Shown here piece by piece: positions 1-5,465 of a stretch of DNA of 5,995 nucleotides. Below the pieces are notes generated by a model. It was not told where the DNA came from. It searched no databases and worked only from the letters and a program-made list of their open reading frames with translations. Position 1 is the first letter of the stretch. Each line of letters opens with the position of its first letter. The translations under genes and the position numbers were made by a program. This DNA is from Dehalococcoidia bacterium (GTDB taxonomy: Bacteria; Chloroflexota; Dehalococcoidia; Lucifugimonadales; UBA3495), in contig JAJDXU010000478.1 in assembly GCA_022823105.1 (NCBI GenBank), positions 1 through 5,995 on the forward strand, given 5' to 3'.

Positions 1-631
1 GTGCCATGTTCACCCACTGGTCGAGAAAATGGCCGTCCGAGTTGAACACCTGTACCCGGTGGTTCTCCCGGTCGGCCAGGAAAACCCGTCCGTCGCTGCT
101 GGTCCCAATGTTGTGCGCGATGTTGAACTGGCCCGGACCCGTCCCGGACTCGCCCCACGAAAACAGCAATCGCCCGTCCGGGCTGTACTTGTGAATCCTC
201 GCGTTTCCGTAACCGTCGGACACGAAGAAATCTCCATTGCGAGGGTCAATCGCCACGTGCGTGCAGCGATTGAACGGGTCGCCCGACATGAAGACCGCCG
301 GATGCCCGCTGGTTCCGAGCGTTAGCAGAACCTCCCCATCCAGCGTGCACTTGCGCACCGTGTGGTCCCCATCGTCGGTGCAGAACATGGTGCCGTCCGG
401 CGACATCGTAATCCCGTGCGCCCGCGGGAAAACTCCTTCGCCCCATGATTTGATGAAGTTTCCGTCCTTGTCGAACACGATCATCGGGTGTTCGCCCCTG
501 TTGAAGGCGTACACGTTGTCATCCTGGTCGCAGCCCACCGCCGCCACTTCCTTGAACGCGAAGCCTTGCGGCAACCGCCCCCAGCCTTCCTGGACCTCGT
601 AAACGAACTGACCTTCCCCAATCGTGACCAT
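1..631 (-). CDS. NHL-repeat beta-propeller protein, 3' end beyond window
   Basis: This open frame runs off the left edge; 210 N-terminal residues are visible. The protein shows repeated propeller-blade units, each with a strand ending in a V-F or K-Y pair, a D-G turn and a following S-W-G: around residues 51-64 (IVFDKDGNFIKSWGE), 92-105, 146-161 (IHKYSPDGRLLFSWGE) and 193-207 (VQVFNSDGHFLDQW). Between them are NHL-type segments such as GRVFLADRENHRVQVF (181-196). This pattern is typical of NHL proteins, including those annotated as peptidylglycine monooxygenase/amidating-lyase-like, but the enzymatic activity cannot be assigned from the sequence. No signal peptide is seen, so it is probably cytoplasmic. 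The ATG at 631 is chosen because a strong purine-rich ribosome site (GGAGGGAG, 643-636) sits 4 bases upstream. It is divergent from the hemQ-like gene. NHL proteins of this class are usually near 300 residues, so about a third is probably missing. Confidence 0.85.
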   Translation of the reverse strand, partial: MVTIGEGQFVYEVQEGWGRLPQGFAFKEVAAVGCDQDDNVYAFNRGEHPMIVFDKDGNFIKSWGEGVFPRAHGITMSPDGTMFCTDDGDHTVRKCTLDGEVLLTLGTSGHPAVFMSGDPFNRCTHVAIDPRNGDFFVSDGYGNARIHKYSPDGRLLFSWGESGTGPGQFNIAHNIGTSSDGRVFLADRENHRVQVFNSDGHFLDQWVNMA

Positions 632-635
632 CGCT

Positions 636-643
636 CTCCCTCC
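636..643 (-). promoter_or_regulatory. Ribosome binding site of the NHL-repeat gene
   Basis: GGAGGGAG on the minus strand lies 4 bases before the ATG at 631. It supports that start, which no other evidence fixes because the gene is partial. Confidence 0.7.
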
Positions 644-680
644 GGATGATTCTATGAGACTGCGGATTGCTCGCTTGGCG

Positions 681-686
681 ATTGTA
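681..686 (-). promoter_or_regulatory. Probable -10 element for the NHL-repeat gene
   Basis: TACAAT on the minus strand (5 of 6 matches to TATAAT), preceded by GC, lies about 50 bases upstream of the ATG at 631. No convincing -35 box is seen 16-18 bases further upstream, so the call rests on the -10 and its resemblance to the other -10 boxes in the window. Confidence 0.45.
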
Positions 687-774
687 GCGCATTTCCGCCC
701 CTGCCATTCGACGGTTGCATGCACATCATCATGTAACATCCGGTTCGGGTTCAGCCGTAAAGTCCCAGTCCCGG

Positions 775-783
775 TGCTACAAT
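775..783 (+). promoter_or_regulatory. Extended -10 promoter of the hemQ-like/Uma2 unit
   Basis: TGCTACAAT is an extended -10 element (TG, one base, then TACAAT). There is no good -35 hexamer at the expected distance, which fits an extended -10 promoter. Transcription would begin near 790, giving a leader of about 50 bases before the ATG at 839. The alternative in-frame ATG at 782 lies inside this -10 box and so would not be in the transcript. Confidence 0.55.
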
Positions 784-824
784 GCATCTGACCAGCCCTG
801 TCCCTGCAATTTGCATCGAATTCC

Positions 825-830
825 AAGGAG
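825..830 (+). promoter_or_regulatory. Ribosome binding site that fixes the hemQ-like start
   Basis: AAGGAG lies 8 bases before the ATG at 839. This favours 839 over the upstream in-frame ATG at 782, which has no such site and sits in the promoter. Confidence 0.8.
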
Positions 831-838
831 ATCTCAAT

Positions 839-1537
839 ATGGCCGACCCGCGCCGCGATTTCGTCAAGTACACGTTCTATAAAATCCAACCGGAATGGCG
901 CAGACTCCAAGCTGGAGAGCGCGACGCTGCCAAGGACGAGTTCGCCGCGGTGGCCGCGGAACACGCCGACCGTGTCTCCCTGAACACCTACACCCTCGTG
1001 GGTACCCGCGGCGACGCAGATTTCATGCTCTGGGGCGTTTGCCCGGAACTCGAGCCCATCAATGAACTCGCGGCGCATCTGAACCGGACCCGACTGGGTG
1101 GCTACCTCGACACTCCCCATTCTTATCTGGGCATGACGCGTCGCTCCCCATACATCGACGACCACCAACATGAGGGCCAGGAGGGGACCGGCGAGGCGGC
1201 CTCAATGCGCATCGTCGGGCGACGCTACCTGTTCATGTACCCCTTCTGGAAGACCCACGATTGGTACCAGCTGCCCAAGGAAGATCGCCAGGAGTTGATG
1301 AACGAGCACTTCGTCATCGGCCACAAGTACCCACAGGTCAAAATCTCCACCGCCTACTCATTCGGTCTGGACGACCCCGAGTTCGTCCTCGGTTTCGAGA
1401 CCGACGAACCCGGCACATTTCTGGATCTTGTCATGGAACTCCGCGAATCCAGGGCCCGCCCTTACACCCTGAATGACACCCCCATTTTCTCCTGCATCAA
1501 CCGCCCCCTCCGCGACTGCCTCGACGACGCAGCCTAG
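839..1537 (+). CDS. hemQ: Chlorite dismutase/HemQ-family heme protein, probable coproheme decarboxylase
   Basis: The product is a 232-residue protein of the chlorite dismutase fold. In Gram-positive-type organisms the family's usual role is oxidative decarboxylation of coproheme to heme b, the last step of the coproporphyrin pathway, in the cytoplasm. Visible family marks are the Y-P-F-W-K segment at 134-138, matching the catalytic-tyrosine motif of HemQ, then D-W-Y at 141-143 and the probable axial heme ligand His157 in M-N-E-H-F (154-158). A second ferredoxin-like half follows, with the typical SFGLDDPEFVLGFETDE segment (174-190). The spacing between the Tyr motif and W-Y is four residues shorter than in Firmicutes HemQ, as in actinobacterial-type proteins. 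Thirteen residues after His157, where Firmicutes HemQ has Gln and true chlorite dismutases have Arg, there is Ser170, so chlorite dismutation is unlikely. The start at 839 has an AAGGAG site; an ATG 57 bases upstream is rejected. It is followed 12 bases later by the Uma2-family gene. The symbol is by homology and heme-pathway function is inferred. Confidence 0.85.
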   Translation: MADPRRDFVKYTFYKIQPEWRRLQAGERDAAKDEFAAVAAEHADRVSLNTYTLVGTRGDADFMLWGVCPELEPINELAAHLNRTRLGGYLDTPHSYLGMTRRSPYIDDHQHEGQEGTGEAASMRIVGRRYLFMYPFWKTHDWYQLPKEDRQELMNEHFVIGHKYPQVKISTAYSFGLDDPEFVLGFETDEPGTFLDLVMELRESRARPYTLNDTPIFSCINRPLRDCLDDAA

Positions 1538-1549
1538 GCAACGCACGCC

Positions 1550-2224
1550 ATGACCTCCCAAACCGTCGCCGATCCCATCATCGCCGAACTGCCATCCGTT
1601 GCTGACCTGCCTACTCCGTTCTCGCTGGATTTCTCGTCAATCCTGTCTCTTCTACCCGATGATGACGCCCTGGATGATTGGTTCCTCCGTTTCACGTCTG
1701 ACAACGAGGATATGGGCTACCAGTTCGAGATCGACCAGCGGGGGAGACTACAAGCGAAGGCGTCCGAGGGATTGGATGGTCAGCAAAGGCAATTCAATGT
1801 ACAAGTCGACCTGCAAAATTGGTTGAACGACGGGTCAGGTGGCCTCGTGCTCATCGGAAGTGGCTTGGTCCGAATGCCACATCTAGGACGTCGGGCTGCG
1901 GACGCTGGTTGGATCGCGCCTGATCAGCTTGAGGACTTACCCCCGGCGGGTCAACGGCCCCACAGCGTGCCCTTCGCCCCCAGATTCGTGGTCGAAATCG
2001 TGTCTGCCTCTAACCGATTGGCGGACCGGCAAGCCAAGATGGAAGAGTGGATCGCTTGCGGTGTCGCTCTCGGCTGGCTCATCGACCCATTCGGTCGGCA
2101 GGTTCACATCTACCGCCCTGCGGCTGAACCCGAGATTCTTAGTGACCCTGAATCAGTCAACGGCGACCCCGAACTGCCGGGCTTCATATTCAACGTCCGC
2201 CAGCGCGTTTTCGACCTGTACTGA
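1550..2224 (+). CDS. Uma2-family (DUF820) PD-(D/E)XK nuclease-fold protein
   Basis: This 224-residue protein has the Uma2 signature in its C-terminal half. That comprises A-D-A-G-W-I at 117-122 (family usually P-D-x-A-W-V), FVVEIVSASNRLADRQAKME at 146-165, GVALGWLIDP at 171-180 with the near-invariant W-L-I-D-P, VHIYRP at 185-190, and a closing LPGFIFNV at 209-216. Likely active-site acids of the restriction-endonuclease fold are Asp118 and Glu149, with Lys163 in the following helix. The N-terminal 50 residues, rich in Pro, Asp and Leu, are less conserved. Uma2 proteins are abundant in Cyanobacteria and Chloroflexota, often in many copies, and their biological role is unsettled, so nuclease activity is only a structural inference. 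The usual Pro before the first Asp is replaced by Ala. It has no clear Shine-Dalgarno; the 12-base gap after the hemQ-like stop suggests shared transcription and perhaps translational coupling. A strong terminator follows its stop. Confidence 0.85.
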   Translation: MTSQTVADPIIAELPSVADLPTPFSLDFSSILSLLPDDDALDDWFLRFTSDNEDMGYQFEIDQRGRLQAKASEGLDGQQRQFNVQVDLQNWLNDGSGGLVLIGSGLVRMPHLGRRAADAGWIAPDQLEDLPPAGQRPHSVPFAPRFVVEIVSASNRLADRQAKMEEWIACGVALGWLIDPFGRQVHIYRPAAEPEILSDPESVNGDPELPGFIFNVRQRVFDLY

Positions 2225-2246
2225 CACAGGTTGGATCACCCGACGA

Positions 2247-2280
2247 CGAAAGCGCCCCGGGAACGACCGGGGCGCTTTCG
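2247..2280. terminator. Bidirectional terminator between the Uma2 gene and nadA
   Basis: A perfect 14-bp inverted repeat, arms 2247-2260 and 2267-2280 (CGAAAGCGCCCCGG and its complement), encloses a 6-base loop. Its plus-strand 3' side ends CTTTCGTTT. It lies 22 bases after the Uma2 stop and 24 bases after the nadA stop on the other strand, so it can serve both convergent units. The T tract is interrupted, and the stem strength makes up for this. Confidence 0.85.
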
Positions 2281-2304
2281 TTTCACGGCTGTCTCGAACT
2301 GCTG

Positions 2305-3513
2305 TTACCGTAGCGCCAGCATCCGCTCCAACGCGACCCGAGACTCCTGCTGCATCTCGTCGGAAACCGTAATCCGGTTGACCACTTCGCCTGCCACCAG
2401 GCTCTCCAGCGTCCAGAGAAGGTACGCCGGGTGTATCCGGTACATCGTTGAGCACGGGCAACTCACCGGATCCAGGCAGAACACCGTTTTGTCCGGGTTG
2501 TTCATAGCCAACCTGTTCACCAGGCTGATCTCCGTGCCAACCGCCCACACCGACCCGGCCGGAGCCTCGTTGATGGTTTTCCGGATGAATTCGGTCGAAC
2601 CGTTCATGTCGGCGGCGTCTACCGTCTCCATCGGGCATTCCGGATGCACAAGTACGGTCACGTCGGGATAGCGCTCCCGCGCCGATTCGATCTGCTTGGT
2701 CGTAAACCTAGTGTGGACTGAGCAATGGCCCTGCCAGAGCACCATCTTGGCCTTGCGTAGCTGTTCCGGCGTGTTTCCTCCCATGGCTTTGAAGGGGTTC
2801 CAAACCACCATTTCGTCCAGGGGAATACCCAGTTCCAGGGCGGTATTTCTGCCCAGGTGCTGGTCCGGCAGGAACAACACACGGTCGGCCTCACCGAACG
2901 CCCACTCCAGCACGGCGGTCGCGTTGGACGATGTGCACACTGCCCCGCCATTACGCCCGCACAGCGCCTTGATCGCCGCCACGGAGTTCATGTACGTCAC
3001 CGGCAGGATGCCGCCCTGGTCTCCCAGCACATCTTGGAGGTCTTCCCAACCGTCCTCCACGTCCTGGATCGGCGCCATGTCCGCCATGGAACAGCCGGCG
3101 GTGATATTGGGGAGGATCACTTGCTGGTGGTCCCCGGCCAGGATGCACGCCGTCTCCGCCATGAAGTGCACGCCGCAGAAGACGATGAAGTCCGCCTCAG
3201 GCCGTGAGGCCGCTTCCTGGCTCAGCAGAAAGGAGTCGCCCTGGAAGTCGGCATACTTGATGATCTCCTCGCGCTGGTAGTGATGGCCCAGCACGGTTAC
3301 GGATTCGCCCAGCGCACGCCGCGCCACGCCGATCCGCTCGTCCAACTCCGCCGGTGAGCAGGCCAAATACTCGCCGGGAATCTTCTGCCAGCGTACGTTG
3401 ATCGCCAGTTCTTCGGCCAGCGACTTGGCTGGCAGTTCATCCTCGGGTCGACAGAAGGCGGCGTGTTCTATCTCAGTGAGAGGGATTGTAGGTTGCCTGG
3501 TTTGTGTAACCAT
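2305..3513 (-). CDS. nadA: Quinolinate synthase NadA
   Basis: NadA condenses iminoaspartate (from NadB) with dihydroxyacetone phosphate to quinolinate in de novo NAD synthesis, in the cytosol, using an oxygen-sensitive [4Fe-4S] cluster with three Cys ligands. Those ligands are visible: Cys113 in FCGVHFMAETA, Cys193 in V-C-T-S-S-N-A and Cys354 in CPCSTM. Other conserved marks are G-H-H-Y-Q (76-80), Y-M-N-S (174-177), G-H-C-S-V-H (262-267), H-P-E-C (290-293) and G-T-E (326-328). The protein has 402 residues, matching the long NadA subfamily rather than the roughly 300-residue forms. The ATG at 3513 is chosen because AAGGAGG lies 8 bases upstream; a GTG at 3522 directly abuts that site and cannot use it. 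The gene follows miaB by 33 bases on the same strand, pointing to co-transcription, and ends before the hairpin at 2247-2280. No NadB or NadC gene is in the window. Confidence 0.97.
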   Translation of the reverse strand: MVTQTRQPTIPLTEIEHAAFCRPEDELPAKSLAEELAINVRWQKIPGEYLACSPAELDERIGVARRALGESVTVLGHHYQREEIIKYADFQGDSFLLSQEAASRPEADFIVFCGVHFMAETACILAGDHQQVILPNITAGCSMADMAPIQDVEDGWEDLQDVLGDQGGILPVTYMNSVAAIKALCGRNGGAVCTSSNATAVLEWAFGEADRVLFLPDQHLGRNTALELGIPLDEMVVWNPFKAMGGNTPEQLRKAKMVLWQGHCSVHTRFTTKQIESARERYPDVTVLVHPECPMETVDAADMNGSTEFIRKTINEAPAGSVWAVGTEISLVNRLAMNNPDKTVFCLDPVSCPCSTMYRIHPAYLLWTLESLVAGEVVNRITVSDEMQQESRVALERMLALR

Positions 3514-3521
3514 GATCGCCA

Positions 3522-3528
3522 CCTCCTT
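3522..3528 (-). promoter_or_regulatory. Shine-Dalgarno site that fixes the nadA start
   Basis: AAGGAGG on the minus strand is separated by 8 bases from the ATG at 3513. An in-frame GTG beginning at 3522 would overlap the site, so the three-residue longer reading is rejected. Confidence 0.88.
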
Positions 3529-3546
3529 GCATGCGAAATCCCGGGG

Positions 3547-4845
3547 TCAGACCGTCACTCCGGCCAGCGACCACGGACCGGCACGCGTGATGCGTATGTC
3601 CACCAGTTTGCCGGTCAGGTCTATGTCAGCCGCGCAGTGATCAGACTCTTCAATATCGAAATACACCAGTTTGTTTCCGCGGGTCCGGCCGGTCCAACTG
3701 CCGCGCTTGCGGTTCTCGGCCAGCACCTCCACCGTTTCGTTCAGGTAGCCCGAGTTGATGCTCGTCAGGATACTTTCCTGCATCTCCTCCAGGCCCTTCA
3801 GCCGCCTCTGCTTGTCCTCTTGGGACACATCGTCATCCATGGTGCGCGCCGCGATGGTTCCCGGGCGTGTCGAGTACGCCGCTCCGTGTACTTTATCGAA
3901 CCGCAGGTCCTCTACCAACTGCAGCGTGTTCCGGTATTGTGCCTCGGCCTCCCCTGGGAACCCCACGATAATGTCCGTACTGACGGTGACATCCGGTATG
4001 GTGTCGCGTATCTCGCTGATGATGTCCCGGTACTCCGCCGTCGTGTAGGGACGGCGCATCCGCTGTAGAACCTCATCATCACCCGACTGCACCGGCAGGT
4101 TGATGTGCTCGCACACCTTGGGCAATTCCGCCACCGATCTGATGATCCGGCTGCTCATATAGGATGGATGCGACGTCAAGAATCGAATCCGGTCCAGTCC
4201 GTCGATGTCATTCAATCGCTCGAAAAGGTCGGCCAGGTCGTGCCCATCGTCCCGGTCGTGCCCGTAGGCATCGACGGTCTGGCCGAGCACTGTGACCTCG
4301 CGCACGCCCCTTGCCGCCAGCAACTCCACCTCGTGTGCAATGTCGCTGACGGCTCGGCTCACCTGCCGCCCCCGCCGATACGGAATGATGCAGAACGTGC
4401 ACATCAAATCGCACCCGTGGATGATCGGCACGTACGTCGCCACGTCCGGCTGCTGCGGCGCCAACGACCCCACGCATCCCTGCCAGTCCAGACCCAATCG
4501 TTCGCCTACCAGTTCCAGCAGTGGCTCGAACTGCTGTGGTCGCAGGAACAGATCAACATGCGGGAACCGCTTTTCCAGTTCCTCCGTCCGTGGCCCCACC
4601 ATGCACCCTGTCAGCGCCAGGACTGAATCCGGTCGCTTCTTCCTCAGTGGTTGGGTCAGGTTCAGAGTGCCTGTCACCTTGTCCTCAGCCGACTGCCGCA
4701 CGACGCATGAGTTCAGCACGACAACATCGGCGTCAGCCGGCCGCGCTGCCGCCGTAAGGCCCATTTGCTGCAACGCCGACCCCAGTCGCTCGGAGTCGGC
4801 GGTATTCATCTGGCAGCCAATCGTCCAGATGTGGTAAGTCTGCAT
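3547..4845 (-). CDS. miaB: tRNA-2-methylthio-N6-(isopentenyl)adenosine synthase MiaB
   Basis: MiaB is a radical-SAM methylthiotransferase that converts i6A37 to ms2i6A37 in tRNAs reading codons that begin with U. The 432 residues show the three family domains. The N-terminal methylthiotransferase domain (about 1-115) has cluster ligands Cys11 (G-C-Q-M-N), Cys47 (L-N-S-C) and Cys81 (T-G-C). The radical-SAM domain (about 137-365) has Cys145, Cys149 and Cys152 in GCDLMCTFCIIPYRRGR. The C-terminal TRAM domain (about 368-430) contains GRTRGNKLVYF. AYSTRPGTIAA (323-333) favours MiaB over RimO or MtaB. Two variants are seen: Asp146 where Asn is common after the first radical-SAM Cys, and GQTVDAYG (188-195) where many bacteria have GQNVNSYG. 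The ATG at 4845 is chosen although its ribosome site is weak, because the open frame continues upstream through the tRNA-Ser gene and that extension cannot be protein. nadA follows after 33 bases. Confidence 0.96.
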   Translation of the reverse strand: MQTYHIWTIGCQMNTADSERLGSALQQMGLTAAARPADADVVVLNSCVVRQSAEDKVTGTLNLTQPLRKKRPDSVLALTGCMVGPRTEELEKRFPHVDLFLRPQQFEPLLELVGERLGLDWQGCVGSLAPQQPDVATYVPIIHGCDLMCTFCIIPYRRGRQVSRAVSDIAHEVELLAARGVREVTVLGQTVDAYGHDRDDGHDLADLFERLNDIDGLDRIRFLTSHPSYMSSRIIRSVAELPKVCEHINLPVQSGDDEVLQRMRRPYTTAEYRDIISEIRDTIPDVTVSTDIIVGFPGEAEAQYRNTLQLVEDLRFDKVHGAAYSTRPGTIAARTMDDDVSQEDKQRRLKGLEEMQESILTSINSGYLNETVEVLAENRKRGSWTGRTRGNKLVYFDIEESDHCAADIDLTGKLVDIRITRAGPWSLAGVTV

Positions 4846-4898
4846 TTGCCGCGATTTCCGTAGATACAGGTCGTCCCAGTCGGTTTTCGTCCGGGGAA

Positions 4899-4990
4899 TG
4901 GCGGAGGGAGTGGGATTCGAACCCACGATCCCGGTTTCCCAGGATAAGCGCTTAGCAGGCGCCCGCACTAGACCACTATGCGATCCCTCC
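4899..4990 (-). tRNA. tRNA-Ser(GCU)
   Basis: This folds as a complete class II tRNA of 92 bases including an encoded CCA (4901-4899). The acceptor stem GGAGGGA/TCCCTCC is perfect, with discriminator G. The D stem is 3 bp (GCA/TGC). The anticodon stem GGCGC/GCGCT has one G-U pair, and the loop CTGCTAA gives anticodon GCT. The long variable arm forms a 6-bp stem (TCCTGG/CCGGGA, one T-G) capped by GAAA, as expected for serine tRNA. The T arm is GTGGG-TTCGAAT-CCCAC. It reads AGC/AGU codons. It lies 53 bases upstream of miaB on the same strand and is probably the first element of that transcript. With base 36 being U, it should not be a substrate of the neighbouring MiaB, which needs A36-A37. Confidence 0.97.
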
Positions 4991-5010
4991 CAACCCTGCT
5001 GGGTATGGCA

Positions 5011-5039
5011 ATTATAGCGTATTGTGAATCCAGTTACAA
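5011..5039 (-). promoter_or_regulatory. Sigma70-type promoter of tRNA-Ser (and probably miaB-nadA)
   Basis: On the minus strand, TTGTAA (5039-5034; 4 of 6 matches to TTGACA) is separated by exactly 17 bases from a perfect TATAAT (5016-5011). The predicted start is near 5004, about 14 bases before the tRNA 5' end at 4990. No terminator is seen between the tRNA and miaB, so the same promoter probably also serves miaB and nadA. Confidence 0.8.
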
Positions 5040-5079
5040 ACGACCGCTGCCGAAGAAAAGGCCTTGTGGGTTCCGAAAT

Positions 5080-5131
5080 CGGACGGGTGATAGCGTTTTC
5101 GCTGCGCTTCCCGTCTGGAAAAACGCTTTTT
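5080..5131 (+). other. Overlapping, mutually exclusive hairpins, one followed by a T run
   Basis: Two foldings share bases. In the first, 5080-5087 pairs with 5110-5117 (core GACGGG/CCCGTC) and encloses a small AGCG-TTTT-CGCT hairpin (5092-5103). In the second, AGCGTTTT (5092-5099) pairs with AAAACGCT (5120-5127) and is followed by TTTT to 5131, like an intrinsic terminator on the plus strand. There is no gene upstream on that strand, so a role as terminator or attenuator is unproven. The second stem is half A-T and has a 20-base loop. Confidence 0.3.
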
Positions 5132-5135
5132 CAAA

Positions 5136-5170
5136 CCTTGAGCGTCGGTTGTCTTTGAACACGCTCAGGG
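5136..5170. repeat. 10-bp inverted repeat between the divergent tRNAs
   Basis: CCTTGAGCGT (5136-5145) pairs with ACGCTCAGGG (5161-5170) around a 15-base loop, with one T-G pair. No T tract follows on either side, so it does not look like a terminator. It lies just after the overlapping hairpins at 5080-5131. Confidence 0.45.
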
Positions 5171-5221
5171 GTAGATAGCCGCGCTACTCCGTAAGCGGCG
5201 CCGTCGAGCGCAATCCGACCC

Positions 5222-5249
5222 TTGCGCACCACCCGGTTCACGCTATAAT
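5222..5249 (+). promoter_or_regulatory. Promoter of tRNA-Ile
   Basis: A perfect TATAAT at 5244-5249 lies 13 bases before the tRNA 5' end. The best -35 is TTGCGC at 5222-5227 (TTG conserved only), with a 16-base spacer. The predicted start is near 5256. The weak -35 is also the right arm of a dyad, GCGCAA (5208-5213) to TTGCGC with an 8-base gap, which could be an operator or chance. Confidence 0.7.
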
Positions 5250-5262
5250 GGTATTCCCACGT

Positions 5263-5339
5263 GGGCCTGTAGCTCAGGCGGTTAGAGCGCAGTCCTGATA
5301 AGACTGAGGTCGTTGGTTCGAGTCCATCCAGGCCCACCA
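5263..5339 (+). tRNA. tRNA-Ile(GAU)
   Basis: This is a 77-base tRNA with encoded CCA (5337-5339). The acceptor stem GGGCCTG/CAGGCCC is perfect, with discriminator A. The D arm has GCTC/GAGC. The anticodon stem CAGTC/GACTG is perfect, with loop CTGATAA and anticodon GAT, reading AUC/AUU. The variable loop is AGGTC. The T arm is GTTGG-TTCGAGT-CCATC, which leaves a T-T mismatch at the second pair (50-64); the other four pairs are intact. It has its own promoter and is divergent from tRNA-Ser. It is not beside rRNA genes here, although this isoacceptor often lies in an rRNA spacer. Confidence 0.97.
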
Positions 5340-5440
5340 AACTGGATAAAATCAAGAACCTTCACGTTGCGGTTCGAGTTGGCGGTGTAAGCGGCGTCTG
5401 ATTTGCCGCCGCCAATGAGCGCAGCGCAACAATGCCCCTG
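5340..5440 (+). other. Trailer between tRNA-Ile and its terminator, with a T-arm-like echo
   Basis: No gene is supported here. GGTTCGAGT at 5371-5379 repeats the same nine bases of the tRNA-Ile T arm at 5315-5323, and both are closely preceded by CGTTG (two extra bases in the second copy). The segment also has a loose inverted repeat, TTGGCGG near 5380 and CCGCCAA near 5412. It probably forms the 3' trailer of the tRNA transcript. Confidence 0.35.
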
Positions 5441-5465
5441 AGCCCCGCGATCATGCGGGGCTTTT
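5441..5465 (+). terminator. Rho-independent terminator after tRNA-Ile
   Basis: AGCCCCGC (5441-5448) pairs perfectly with GCGGGGCT (5455-5462) around the 6-base loop GATCAT, and the strand continues TTTGG. The GC-rich 8-bp stem followed by T residues about 100 bases after tRNA-Ile fits termination of that transcript. Confidence 0.75.

Noticed and set aside
29..602. Plus-strand frames at 29-325 and 237-602
   Set aside because: They are opposite the NHL-repeat gene, whose blade pattern and ribosome site are clear.
782..838. N-terminal extension of the hemQ-like protein from the ATG at 782
   Set aside because: That ATG lies inside the predicted -10 box and has no ribosome site, whereas the ATG at 839 has AAGGAG at 8 bases.
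3463..4068. Plus-strand 201-codon frame opposite miaB
   Set aside because: It is a shadow of miaB and nadA codons in a GC-rich genome; the opposite strand has complete catalytic motifs.
4105..4626. Plus-strand 173-codon frame opposite miaB
   Set aside because: It lies wholly within the radical-SAM and N-terminal domains of miaB on the other strand and shows no recognisable motif.
5131..5355. Minus-strand open frame of 74 codons overlapping tRNA-Ile
   Set aside because: It is the antisense reading of the tRNA gene, giving the familiar false product with G-L-E-P-T-T-S-V-L-S. It covers the tRNA promoter and has no ribosome site.
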